Part shown: piece by piece, positions 8,387 to 17,216 of the stretch
How positions within the stretch are numbered: position 1 is the stretch's first letter
How the letters are laid out: each line of letters starts with the position of its first letter
Source of the DNA: Bacteroidales bacterium
Lineage (GTDB): Bacteria > Bacteroidota > Bacteroidia > Bacteroidales > Muribaculaceae
Direction: 5' to 3'
Length of the DNA: 64,000 bases
Assembly (NCBI GenBank): GCA_030524805.1
Contig: JAUNFY010000005.1
Span: forward strand, 16,820 to 80,819
Program-made: the position numbers and the translations under genes
Notes under the pieces: model-generated
What the model was told of the DNA's origin: nothing
Seen by the model: the letters and a program-made list of their open reading frames with translations, nothing else
Database searches by the model: none

Positions 8387-11300
8387 ATGAGGGATAAACA
8401 ACATAATCCATACATAGGACTCCGAACCTACGAAGAGGCTGATTCCGCTTTTTTTCGCGGACGCAGGAAGGGGGTTGCCGACTTGTTTCATTTGATTGCG
8501 GAAAATGACGTTGTGGTGCTTCATGCCGAATCGGGCGAGGGTAAAAGCTCGCTGCTCAATGCAGGGCTTGTGCCAATGCTGCGCGACAAACGATATTTTC
8601 CCATTCACATCAGTTTTATTGAGGATGATTTCTCTAAAGATAATCCTGACTTCAATGAGATTGTGTATGAGCGGATCAAGAACGCTGTTGATATAGCGAA
8701 TGATATGTCGGCAAATGGGGATATGTTTGAGAGTGGTGCGTCCGCGGATGGAAAGATATCGTTTCGCCCATTAAAGATTGCAGGATGCGATGTAGACTCA
8801 TTCCGCAGTTTGCGTGGAAATATCTGGTGGCTTTTGCGTCATTATGTCTTGACTGTATATGGAGTTGAGCTTATCCCCGTTTTAATTTTCGATCAGTTTG
8901 AAGAGGTATTCAGCAAGCCAAAGGATATCTCATGGACAGAAGACTTTTTCTGTTGGCTTTCATCTGTGTTGAGCGATGAGGTACCGCAGGAAGTGGTTGC
9001 GCAGGTCAGGGAAGCCATAGGGGAAGAAAAGGTTTTCCCAAATTTATCTACGCAAAAGCATTACAAGGCATTGTTTTCGCTTCGTACGGAATATATGGGA
9101 GAACTGGATTATTGGGCTATCCAGCGCCATCATGTAATGGTGATGAAGAATTCCAGATATTGCCTTAAACCGCTTACCGAGGATGAGGCCGATGAGGTGC
9201 TATCTCTTCAACCGGCCTTCACGCCGATGATATGTAATGAGATCAAATCGGCCATCAGTACATACAGACGTGCGGACCACAGGAAGCGGCTTCCGGTAAT
9301 ACCGGCAATGTTGTTGTCTGTAGTGAGCACTACGGCATCTGAGAATATCCGGCGTGGCGATGAGGCATTCGTGCAAATGTCCGGAATGTCGGATGAGGCT
9401 GCTTCAAGAGATGTGTTCAACAGCGTCATCACGCAATTCTATAGCAAAGAGATAGCGGAAGCCTCAATTCCTGACAAGGATTTAGCAGCTATAGAGAATA
9501 TTCTTGTAGACGACAAGGGTAAGAGAGTCAGAATAAAGGCTGAATGCAAAGCCCTGAGAAAAATGAAATTCGAGCAGAAATATAAGGATTTGCTCGAAGA
9601 GAAGCGCTTGATAAAATCAAGCCTGATCAACGGGGATGAGTATGTCGAATTGACTCATGATGCTTTGGCAAGGGTGATAATTGGTAGGCGTGAGAAGAGA
9701 TCCATCAGCAATATCAATCTCAAAACCACAATCATACAGGCAGTCTTGATCATGATGGCTGCCCTGTTGGGCTTGGCATGGTCTAAGATTATAATAGGTT
9801 GGGGGTCTGAATATGCATTCATGTTGGATTTTAAGGAACGAGGTTTTGGCCGTCAATTGCTGAATTTTGCTATATTTTCAGGTCTGCTCTACGCTACTTC
9901 GTCTATGACAAGACGGTTGGGAACTTCGATGCGACTTGTGGTGTGGGGAATGGTGTATCTGGTCATGTATTCCATCTTTCTTGCAAAGCGCGGCATGCTT
10001 GATCCGCTGTATCTGGATTATAAGCTGTTGTTGTCGGTAGCCGTTACATGTCCGTTTTTTGCAGTGGGCGCATATCTTACCGGACGTGGATGGAAATGGA
10101 AGTGTATAGGATATGCAATTTGCGCATTGCTTCTGTTTCCCGTGATTTTGTCCTGTACGTCGATAGTGGCATTAAGCCTGGAGATGTTTGCGGTGTTTGC
10201 TCTCGGGGGGTATGCGCTGAAGAGGGAGGGGAATATGCCGGTAGTGTCATTGGTAGCGATATCCTTCATCATTATTTCTCATTTTCTTTATCATTATAGT
10301 TCCGGATTTGTTTTTGTATCATTGGCCGTAATCATCGGTTTGTTCATTATTCTTGGAATATGGGGCTTTTCATGGGAGAAGAAATTATCCGGCAGTAAAT
10401 GTTTCGATGAAATATTCAGTTTCCGCCAGTTTTCCACCAATAAGTTTATCAATACTCTTTTCAATATTTTTGCAGTATGTATTGTGGTTTTCATTTCGAT
10501 TTCAATCGGAATGACGCTTGATGGAAAGCTATCGTTATTGTCGTCTTTGCCCATCGCGCTGGCTCTTATATATTTCTATTGGCGATTTGGACGAAAAGGG
10601 GTGGGAGCATATCGTATGGGAATCACCGTTACGGTTATATTGTCGGTCTTTCTTATCTGTATATCTCAATTTTTTGTGTTTCATACGGTCTTCACCATAG
10701 TAGTCTGGATTCTTTCCGCGTCCGTGATATTGTTCATTGCCTGCAGGAATAGAAAGCTGAAAAACTCGTCGGAATTCTTCTGCATGAAACCTTTATCGCT
10801 TGCAAGTATGTGGCTTTTAGCAGTGGTAGGTTTGCCATTTGTTCTCATGGGGCATAATCTGTTGATTGGCGACGGGACTTACCGAGTATGGAATGGTACA
10901 CTTAGAGCCAACCCATACGTGAAGTTGATGTATGTGAAAGACGGAGATGGGTTAGTAGGAGTGAGCGACAGATGGGGAAAAATGGTGATACCTGCCAAGT
11001 ATATTTCAATCTATAAGACCCCTGATAATTTAAGAGAAGCTGAGTTCATAATGTACGATGGCGATATCCTATCATCGTGGAATCCTATTTATCATATTAC
11101 GGAAAGAAATGCATTTACAGACAATATCATAGCCAGGGTCAACGAGTATATGAACATATCAGAACCATTGTTGCAAGGTATGTCGGTACGCGGATATCCC
11201 GAAGAAAAAATCAATTTACATGCGGAGAAAGCATTGATAGAAATGCTTACTGATGTATACAATTATGAAGTGGCCGGAAGCGCAGATAAAAGGATCAATG

Positions 11301-12697
11301 AGTTTGATTTCGGTGATGAGCGGCTTTTGACTTCTTTGGCAGCTGTGCCGTATGACAAACTTGATTTATCGCTGCTTGCATACACATCTGAAGGATTTCA
11401 AGCAATGGTGATGCGGCAGATAGTGCCAAATATGCAGATATATCCTTTCGGAAAGGTTTCGGATGTATTGCAGAAAGATTTTGAAAGGTCACAATATCGG
11501 CTCACGTGCACCATTTGTAATGGTAGTGGCGAACAGATTCTGAAGGATAAGATGATTGCTGAGAAATGCAGCGCATGCGAAGGCCGGGGCACAAAGGAAG
11601 CTGACGTGACGCCGGAAGAAATAAAGAAGCACTACAACGTTTCTCAAGATGCGGATGTTGATGTCCTTAAATCTTACGTCATAGGAGATTTGTATAGATG
11701 GTTGGGAGGCATATACCTTGAACTGAAAGATTATCGCACATCGGGAGAATACACTTCAAAAGCCATGGCTGAATCTTTTTCAGAGCCTGCCAGCGTAGAC
11801 AATCTGATTGCTGATTATCTTACCGCTCCTGACCGAAACGCTCAGAAGTCAATAGAAAAGCGACTTCAGAACAGTCAGATGGAATTGATAAGAATTAATT
11901 CCGGCTTCATGGATTATCCTGATCCCAATCTTGAAGGAGCATGGAAATTTTTGCGCTACAATCATCTAATCGACATATTGGGGGCAAGAATACAAAGTCT
12001 GCAGGGAAAGATCAGTAGTCAGGACATCAGCAAACTTGAAGGACTTGTAGAGGCAATAATACCCCATTCAAGCTATTCATTGGCTGAATTCCGTCGACAA
12101 ATACCATATTCTGATATTCAGAAGATACCGCAGCCAGATGGAGAACCTTTATATAGATATAAAGGGACAATTCCGTCGTTTCAAATCTCAAGATTGGGAA
12201 ATGTCGGGATTTCTCCGTCTGCCAGATCATATTCATTCTATGTAAAGGATGGAGAACCCGTCACTCCGGTGTTGACTTTCTTTTCAGTAAGTAAAACGGA
12301 TGAATCGGCTCCGGTGCTTGCGGTTGATTACCTTTCGAAGAAAAAATATTTTTTCGAAGGGGTGTGGCCGACATCTTTGTTGGATGCCGGGCAGCCGCGG
12401 AAGATAGCAGGCGGATTTGATCATGCCTGGTGTTTTCAAGATGGTCTGGCGGCTGTTGAAGTCAACGGTAGAATCGGTTTTATAGATTATGACGGCAAAT
12501 GGGTGATTGAACCGCGATTTAAGAGTCCGTTTTCAGTTTCAAGTGAATTACAGCATCGTTTCATGGGTTTGTATAGTTCAAAAAAATATAAAGAACCGCT
12601 TTTCAATGATGGTGTGTGCCCGGTATATGACGACAATCTTCAACTCAGATATATCGACAGGACAGGGGACTATGTCAAAACTGATTTTGAAAAGTAA
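8387..12697 (+). CDS. Giant membrane nSTAND NTPase with DnaJ-like zinc motif and WG repeats
   Basis: 1436 residues. The N-terminus is a novel-STAND P-loop domain: NPYIGLRTYEEADSAFFRGR leads into Walker A (SGEGKSS, about 49-55) and Walker B (LIFDQFEE, about 166-173). From about 445 to 830 there are roughly thirteen hydrophobic segments, so the protein is polytopic. Two CxxCxGxG units (from Cys1041 and Cys1061) form a DnaJ-type zinc motif. WG-like repeats are seen near 860 (DRWGKMVIPAKY) and 1355 (NGRIGFIDYDGKWVIEPRF). STAND proteins usually switch between states on ATP binding and work as sensors or scaffolds of immune responses. The start ATG lies 4 bases after the SIR2/TIR stop. The combination of NTPase, membrane block, zinc motif and WG repeats in one chain is unusual. 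Confidence 0.85.
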   Translation: MRDKQHNPYIGLRTYEEADSAFFRGRRKGVADLFHLIAENDVVVLHAESGEGKSSLLNAGLVPMLRDKRYFPIHISFIEDDFSKDNPDFNEIVYERIKNAVDIANDMSANGDMFESGASADGKISFRPLKIAGCDVDSFRSLRGNIWWLLRHYVLTVYGVELIPVLIFDQFEEVFSKPKDISWTEDFFCWLSSVLSDEVPQEVVAQVREAIGEEKVFPNLSTQKHYKALFSLRTEYMGELDYWAIQRHHVMVMKNSRYCLKPLTEDEADEVLSLQPAFTPMICNEIKSAISTYRRADHRKRLPVIPAMLLSVVSTTASENIRRGDEAFVQMSGMSDEAASRDVFNSVITQFYSKEIAEASIPDKDLAAIENILVDDKGKRVRIKAECKALRKMKFEQKYKDLLEEKRLIKSSLINGDEYVELTHDALARVIIGRREKRSISNINLKTTIIQAVLIMMAALLGLAWSKIIIGWGSEYAFMLDFKERGFGRQLLNFAIFSGLLYATSSMTRRLGTSMRLVVWGMVYLVMYSIFLAKRGMLDPLYLDYKLLLSVAVTCPFFAVGAYLTGRGWKWKCIGYAICALLLFPVILSCTSIVALSLEMFAVFALGGYALKREGNMPVVSLVAISFIIISHFLYHYSSGFVFVSLAVIIGLFIILGIWGFSWEKKLSGSKCFDEIFSFRQFSTNKFINTLFNIFAVCIVVFISISIGMTLDGKLSLLSSLPIALALIYFYWRFGRKGVGAYRMGITVTVILSVFLICISQFFVFHTVFTIVVWILSASVILFIACRNRKLKNSSEFFCMKPLSLASMWLLAVVGLPFVLMGHNLLIGDGTYRVWNGTLRANPYVKLMYVKDGDGLVGVSDRWGKMVIPAKYISIYKTPDNLREAEFIMYDGDILSSWNPIYHITERNAFTDNIIARVNEYMNISEPLLQGMSVRGYPEEKINLHAEKALIEMLTDVYNYEVAGSADKRINEFDFGDERLLTSLAAVPYDKLDLSLLAYTSEGFQAMVMRQIVPNMQIYPFGKVSDVLQKDFERSQYRLTCTICNGSGEQILKDKMIAEKCSACEGRGTKEADVTPEEIKKHYNVSQDADVDVLKSYVIGDLYRWLGGIYLELKDYRTSGEYTSKAMAESFSEPASVDNLIADYLTAPDRNAQKSIEKRLQNSQMELIRINSGFMDYPDPNLEGAWKFLRYNHLIDILGARIQSLQGKISSQDISKLEGLVEAIIPHSSYSLAEFRRQIPYSDIQKIPQPDGEPLYRYKGTIPSFQISRLGNVGISPSARSYSFYVKDGEPVTPVLTFFSVSKTDESAPVLAVDYLSKKKYFFEGVWPTSLLDAGQPRKIAGGFDHAWCFQDGLAAVEVNGRIGFIDYDGKWVIEPRFKSPFSVSSELQHRFMGLYSSKKYKEPLFNDGVCPVYDDNLQLRYIDRTGDYVKTDFEK

Positions 12698-12726
12698 GAT
12701 TGGAAACAAACGTAAAAGGAATAAAG

Positions 12727-13023
12727 ATGAAGAAGAAGGAAGAATATCGGCCTAAGCCGGCCGACACGAGAGAGGTGAGGCTGCCTGAAGAACTCGAGGT
12801 GCTTGCCGAGGAGATGGCTCGGAACGTACATGAGGTGTGGTCCCTTAACCGCCTTAAAGAAGGATGGACCTATGGCCCGGAGCGCGACGACGTGGCCAAG
12901 ACCCACCCCTGCCTTGTAGATTACGATGATCTGCCTGAAAGTGAGAAAACATACGACAGGGCTACATCGCAGGAAACATTGAAATTTATTTTGCTCAAAG
13001 GTTTTGAGATTTCAAGAAAATGA
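12727..13023 (+). CDS. Stand-alone RyR domain protein
   Basis: 98 residues from ATG 12727, with AAAAGGA 6 bases upstream; an in-frame TTG at 12700 is less likely. Nearly the whole chain is a RyR (ryanodine receptor) domain: NVHEVWSLNRLKEGWTYGPE, then DDVAKTHPCLVDYDDLPES and YDRATSQETLKFILLKG, matching the family pattern H..W...R...GW.yG..rd...k.HP.LVpY..L...EK..DR......lk.l...G. It has no membrane segment. It follows the nSTAND gene by 29 bases. Family knowledge: in animals RyR domains are parts of calcium channels; in bacteria they occur in predicted nucleotide-signal systems. I infer a ligand-sensing or adaptor role alongside the RyR membrane protein. Confidence 0.9.
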   Translation: MKKKEEYRPKPADTREVRLPEELEVLAEEMARNVHEVWSLNRLKEGWTYGPERDDVAKTHPCLVDYDDLPESEKTYDRATSQETLKFILLKGFEISRK

Positions 13024-13033
13024 TGTAAATTTG
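13003..13033 (+). promoter_or_regulatory. Internal promoter for the protease gene
   Basis: TTTG at 13003-13006, 19 bases, then TAAATTTG at 13026-13033 matches the Bacteroides sigma-ABfr consensus well. It overlaps the stop codon of the RyR gene and would start transcription near 13040, giving a leader of about 75 bases before the protease ATG at 13117. Confidence 0.65.
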
Positions 13034-13116
13034 TGAAATCTTGCAATTGCCGCATTGTTTATGTTGTGTCGGCTTGCTTTTTGCCATAATACAATATTAA
13101 TTCTAAAATCGTAGTC

Positions 13117-14217
13117 ATGAGAAGAAATATCTTTGCAACATTCCGTTTGTCGTTGAAGATGGGATTGTTGGTTTTGTCTTTAGTCCTGATTGTTTCGTGC
13201 GGTCATAAGGATGAGAAAGAAATCGAGAGTCAGCAGGCATCGGGCGTGGTGCTTGTGAAAAATACGAGCTACTATGAGGTGGCGTTACCCAATGGCGAAT
13301 CTCTATATTTTAGTTCCTACGATGAGGAAGATGGCATACGCGGTCTGTCATTCGAGGCTGACTCGGTTGAAGTTTCCAGATCATACGGAACAGGTTTTTT
13401 TGTGGGAAATGATGGCACGATTGCCACTAACGCCCACGTGATATCATCGACAATAGATGATGCGGAGATCAAAAAGTCTGTGAAAAAGATTTTCGATGCT
13501 CTTAAGATTGTGTTAGAACTTGAATACGACAGTAAAGTCGAGCGTCTTGGAGAAATCCAGCAGGCCTACGATTTTGCCAACATCAGTCCGGATGTCAGTT
13601 ATACAGATTTCTACACTATCAGAGATATGCGCGACAATGCGGTTTCGGAACTTGAGGAGATGCAGAGCACTTATAAGGCTCTCGACCGGATTTCTGTCTC
13701 TGATACAGAGATAAAATATCACAACGAGGTGAGTATAGCCTATAATGACACCCACGTGACTAAGGATTCCGATTTCATAGAATGTGTGGTTCGTGGTAGG
13801 GATCAGGATCATGACCTCGCATTGCTTCAGTTGAAAGACAAGAAGACACCGGAAGGAAAATATGTGTTTGTGGTGGCTGAAGATGATCCTTTCGAGACAT
13901 ATTCCATCACTGACAGAATCGTGGGTAAAATCAATGGTGATAAAAACGAGAAACTTTTCGTGCATGGTTTCAACCTGGGTCCGCAGCTTGCTGTAACAGA
14001 AGAGGGTCTTAAAGCACAATTCACAAGCGGGTCTGTAAGTCAGCAGACTTCAGACCGGCTGATGTATTCAATACCGACGCTTCCGGGCAGCAGCGGGTCG
14101 CCGGTGGTTAATCGTGAAGGAGAATTGATAGCAATCAACTATGCCGGCATTGGGGGCACTCAGAATTTCAACTATGGAGTGAGGGTGAAGCATCTGCGAT
14201 CGCTTATGAGAAAATGA
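13117..14217 (+). CDS. Trypsin-like serine protease lipoprotein
   Basis: 366 residues. A signal sequence ends in the lipobox IVSC (Cys28), so the mature protein should be a lipid-anchored envelope protein. The chymotrypsin-fold triad is visible: His107 in GTIATNAHVIS, Asp233 in RDQDHDLALLQL and Ser326 in LPGSSGSPVVN. Between His and Asp is a helical insert (about 115-215) rich in charged residues, larger than in typical DegP-like proteases; no PDZ domain follows. The gene is 93 bases downstream of the RyR gene and has its own promoter at 13003-13033. Trypsin-like proteases occur in some bacterial STAND-type defence systems; that this one is their effector is inference, made harder by its predicted extracytoplasmic location. 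Confidence 0.85.
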   Translation: MRRNIFATFRLSLKMGLLVLSLVLIVSCGHKDEKEIESQQASGVVLVKNTSYYEVALPNGESLYFSSYDEEDGIRGLSFEADSVEVSRSYGTGFFVGNDGTIATNAHVISSTIDDAEIKKSVKKIFDALKIVLELEYDSKVERLGEIQQAYDFANISPDVSYTDFYTIRDMRDNAVSELEEMQSTYKALDRISVSDTEIKYHNEVSIAYNDTHVTKDSDFIECVVRGRDQDHDLALLQLKDKKTPEGKYVFVVAEDDPFETYSITDRIVGKINGDKNEKLFVHGFNLGPQLAVTEEGLKAQFTSGSVSQQTSDRLMYSIPTLPGSSGSPVVNREGELIAINYAGIGGTQNFNYGVRVKHLRSLMRK

Positions 14218-14227
14218 TGTAAATTTG
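14209..14227 (+). repeat. Second copy of a 19-bp repeat shared with 13015-13033
   Basis: The 19 bases spanning the protease stop codon are identical to those spanning the stop of the RyR gene at 13015-13033. Both copies contain the TGA stop and a TAAATTTG box. The second copy has no TTTG at the -33 position, so promoter activity is less certain here. Confidence 0.7.
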
Positions 14228-14260
14228 GGGCAAGTGTATTTTAACATTCGGAAGTCGGAT

Positions 14261-14704
14261 ATGGAAACAAATATGGAGGCTCGATGCCTGGAGAAGGAGA
14301 AGGAATTGCTGGGGAAATATTTTGGAAATCTTGCGGATGAGGCTGCGCAGTGCCGGCAGGATATCGGTTGCTATACTCCGGATCTGCCGCTGAAGATCGC
14401 GGCTGAGTTCCATAGTTGTCTGGAAGAGTTTTGGCGGGAATATTCCGATGAGCCGTTGATTCTGGAAGAGCGGGAGCTTTTGAAGCACATGACGGAAGAC
14501 GACCGCGAAGCGATTGGCGGAGCTTACGCCGATGCCGAAACGGTCACCTTGTGGGAGAGGATCACGGGCTCCAACCATGAGGACGTGGCATACTACAAGG
14601 GCTTGCTTCACGAATATACCAAAGATCTCCTCATGGTGATGCGTCATGATTTCCTGGAGGAAATCACCGGAAAGCACATCAACTGCAAAGCATTTGAAGA
14701 CTGA
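14261..14704 (+). CDS. Hypothetical protein, last gene of the defence-like block
   Basis: 147 residues from ATG 14261; the longer frame uses a TTG at 14225 with an unconvincing N-terminus. I do not recognise the family. The chain is acidic and helical in character (EKEKELLGKYFGNLADEAAQ; LLHEYTKDLLMVMRHDFLEE), has no signal peptide or membrane segment, and has only a few cysteines. It is 43 bases after the protease gene on the same strand and may be co-transcribed with it. No function can be assigned. Confidence 0.6.
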   Translation: METNMEARCLEKEKELLGKYFGNLADEAAQCRQDIGCYTPDLPLKIAAEFHSCLEEFWREYSDEPLILEERELLKHMTEDDREAIGGAYADAETVTLWERITGSNHEDVAYYKGLLHEYTKDLLMVMRHDFLEEITGKHINCKAFED

Positions 14705-14789
14705 ACGCGCCGATGGCTCCGGTGGGGGTTAGAGGTGAGTCGGGTTTGATTTGGGATAGCGGAGAAGGTTTGGGTGTCGGGGGATGGGA

Positions 14790-17120
14790 TTATTCTTTTT
14801 GGAGGCGGGTGGGGTCGGTGTTTTTCTCAATGCGGGGGGCGCGGAAGGTTTTGCCTGAGTTGAAGTTGCAGGTGACGCCCAACCTGACTGCCATATACTG
14901 TTTGGTGTAGGAAAGGCGGTCGTAGCCGGCGGATACTGCCCGGATCTTTCCTTTCCGCTGCAGGATATTTTCAAACCCCAAGGATACAGACCATCGTTTT
15001 CCAAACCGTTTTTGAACGGTCGGATTGAGATTCAGGATAGGATAGACGGTGATGTTGCCAACTTTCATCCGTGTCTGGTAGAAGCCATTAAATGTGATGT
15101 TGAAAGAATGGGGCAGAATGAAGGTCGTGCTTGCCACGGCCTGCAGATACCCGAAGGTGTCGAAACCGGAATTGATGTCAAGCTGTTGTGAGGTGACGGC
15201 ATACGTGAGGCTCGCATATAGATTCCACCATCGGGTGAGGTTGATGAAGCCGTCCCCATGAATGAATCCGCTTCTGTCTTTGCCGGTATTGTCCCAGGTG
15301 AGATACATTCGTTCGGGATGCTCGGGGTTGGAGACAAACATCTGCCGTATGGGATTGGATGTCGCGGAATATCCGGCGGCGACGGTAAATCTGCCCGCCA
15401 ATACAAAATCAAGACTTACGGCATCAACATGGCTCGGACGCAGGTCGGGATTTCCGACAGTGTAGGAATAGTCGGAAACCTGACGCACAGTGGGGTTGAG
15501 CGCCCAGAACGACGGACGACTGATATTCCGGTAATAACCGAGCACGACAGTGTAATCGCCGCGCTCCGTCAGGTTGAAAGCGACATTGGCATTGGGGAAG
15601 AGGTCAACCTCAGATTGGCGCGATTCTATTCCAGAGGTGTGATAATATTCGCCGCGCAGTCCCGCCTTAAAGCGCCAGCGGCCTGCCTGCGCGTTGAAGG
15701 TGACATAAGCGGCGGCTATGTCCTCACGATATTTGCTGTCATAGTCAAATGCTTGGTTACCTATCCATTGATTGTTGAGAAAATTGAAGTGTCTCGAATC
15801 ATACCCGACATCGTTGTGCGTGTATTTGATTCCTGCAGTCAGCCTCCATCCCGGCTTGAAATTCTTCTGCAGGGAAACTTCCGTATCAAAGATGTTGTAT
15901 CTGTTTGAGTTGTCGGTCGAATAGATCGAATCGTTTCCAAGAGGGAGCCATTGCATCCGGTTGTCTTCATCGGTCGAAGAGTATTGGAAGTTGTAATTGG
16001 AGTTCCATTTCAACGCCGACCCTTCGTTGTCGAGCAGATGTGAGTAGTGTAAGGCAATATTCAGGTTGTGAAACCTATATTCCGAGCGGTATGCTCCCAA
16101 GGTAGTCGCATCTGTCATATCAGACATCATCCGTGTGCGGGAGGAAACGTCAGTCTTGTTGCAGTCGGGATTATAGTCGATCTGCAGGCCGATATTGTCT
16201 TTTTCGTCAGGTTGATAGAAAACGCCAAGCATCACGTTTCCTTGCAAGGTTTTTGTCTTGTGGCGAGACATGCCGGCAAGCAAAAGGCCGGAATTGCTGT
16301 TTCCGGAATCTTCATGCGAGGTATGTCTGTCGGACGGAGAGCCATTCAGGCTGCCCGAAACGTTTGCAGTCCAATTCCCTGAGCGCAGGCTGATATTGGC
16401 AAAAGGATTGATCCATGTCTTGTACTCGCCGAATGTGGTGTTTAGCCCGGCAGCTCCGTTCAATCCATCTATACGGTTGCGTTTGAGATTGATACGTATA
16501 ACTCCGCCCGATGATGATGCGCTGAACTCCGCTCCGGCCTTGGGTATTATCTCAATCGAAGCGATGGATGATGATTGGATCGAGTGTAGATAGGTCATGA
16601 GTTGTGTGCCCGACATGTTCACCTTCCGGTCGTCGATGAAGACGGTGGTGCCTCCTTGTCCGTAGATTGAAAGGGAGTTGTCGGTAGCCCACACTCCGGG
16701 GGCAGTTTTCAGCAGTTCGTGCGCGTCCTTGTTTGCTGAAAGAGGATTGGCAGCGACATTCAGCACCAAGCGGTCGGCTTCCCGGCGAATCAATGGAGCC
16801 TTTACCGTAACCTCCTTCAAAGCGGTGGTTGACGGCTGAAGCATGATGTTGCCAAGATCGCCATCATCGGGCGACAGAAGAGCATCTGCAAACCCGATGT
16901 ATGACACCCTTATTCGGTTGCAATCATCCGGAACCGTCAGGGAAAAGCAACCGGCGGAATCAGTCACGCATCCTCCGGTGATGGAGTCGTTGGCAAACGC
17001 CGACACATTGGCAAACTCGATGGGGTGGCTGTCGGGATCAACAACTTTACCCTTGATGTTTTTTGCTGCGACATACGCATACGGCGACAGGAGTAATATG
17101 GATAAGATAAGTGTTTTCAT
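14790..17120 (-). CDS. Outer-membrane beta-barrel protein with CarboxypepD_reg-like and plug domains
   Basis: 776 residues. A signal peptide (MKTLILSILLLSPYAYVAA) is followed by a carboxypeptidase-regulatory-like beta domain (about 20-95), a plug-like region (about 105-215, with GGVIRINLKR) and a long C-terminal barrel rich in alternating aromatic strands (OMP_b-brl_3 type). This is the TonB-receptor-like family common in Bacteroidota; it is not a SusC because there is no SusC signature and no SusD partner. The substrate is unknown. It lies 49 bases after a lipoprotein gene on the same strand, which diverges from a two-component system that may control it. Confidence 0.85.
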   Translation of the reverse strand: MKTLILSILLLSPYAYVAAKNIKGKVVDPDSHPIEFANVSAFANDSITGGCVTDSAGCFSLTVPDDCNRIRVSYIGFADALLSPDDGDLGNIMLQPSTTALKEVTVKAPLIRREADRLVLNVAANPLSANKDAHELLKTAPGVWATDNSLSIYGQGGTTVFIDDRKVNMSGTQLMTYLHSIQSSSIASIEIIPKAGAEFSASSSGGVIRINLKRNRIDGLNGAAGLNTTFGEYKTWINPFANISLRSGNWTANVSGSLNGSPSDRHTSHEDSGNSNSGLLLAGMSRHKTKTLQGNVMLGVFYQPDEKDNIGLQIDYNPDCNKTDVSSRTRMMSDMTDATTLGAYRSEYRFHNLNIALHYSHLLDNEGSALKWNSNYNFQYSSTDEDNRMQWLPLGNDSIYSTDNSNRYNIFDTEVSLQKNFKPGWRLTAGIKYTHNDVGYDSRHFNFLNNQWIGNQAFDYDSKYREDIAAAYVTFNAQAGRWRFKAGLRGEYYHTSGIESRQSEVDLFPNANVAFNLTERGDYTVVLGYYRNISRPSFWALNPTVRQVSDYSYTVGNPDLRPSHVDAVSLDFVLAGRFTVAAGYSATSNPIRQMFVSNPEHPERMYLTWDNTGKDRSGFIHGDGFINLTRWWNLYASLTYAVTSQQLDINSGFDTFGYLQAVASTTFILPHSFNITFNGFYQTRMKVGNITVYPILNLNPTVQKRFGKRWSVSLGFENILQRKGKIRAVSAGYDRLSYTKQYMAVRLGVTCNFNSGKTFRAPRIEKNTDPTRLQKE

Positions 17121-17140
17121 TTCGTTTTCTTTATTCGTTG

Positions 17141-17216
17141 CCGGTTTTCATCAGCGGTTCCGGCATTCTTCAGTTATTCCGGTTTTCGTCAGCGGTTACG
17201 TCTTTTTTCAGTTGTT
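17141..17216. repeat. 38-bp imperfect tandem duplication
   Basis: Unit 1 is 17141-17178 and unit 2 is 17179-17216; both begin CCGGTTTTC(A/G)TCAGCGGTT and have exactly the same length. The duplication straddles the 3' end of the lipoprotein gene (stop at 17170-17172), so it affects the last residues of that protein. Confidence 0.8.
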
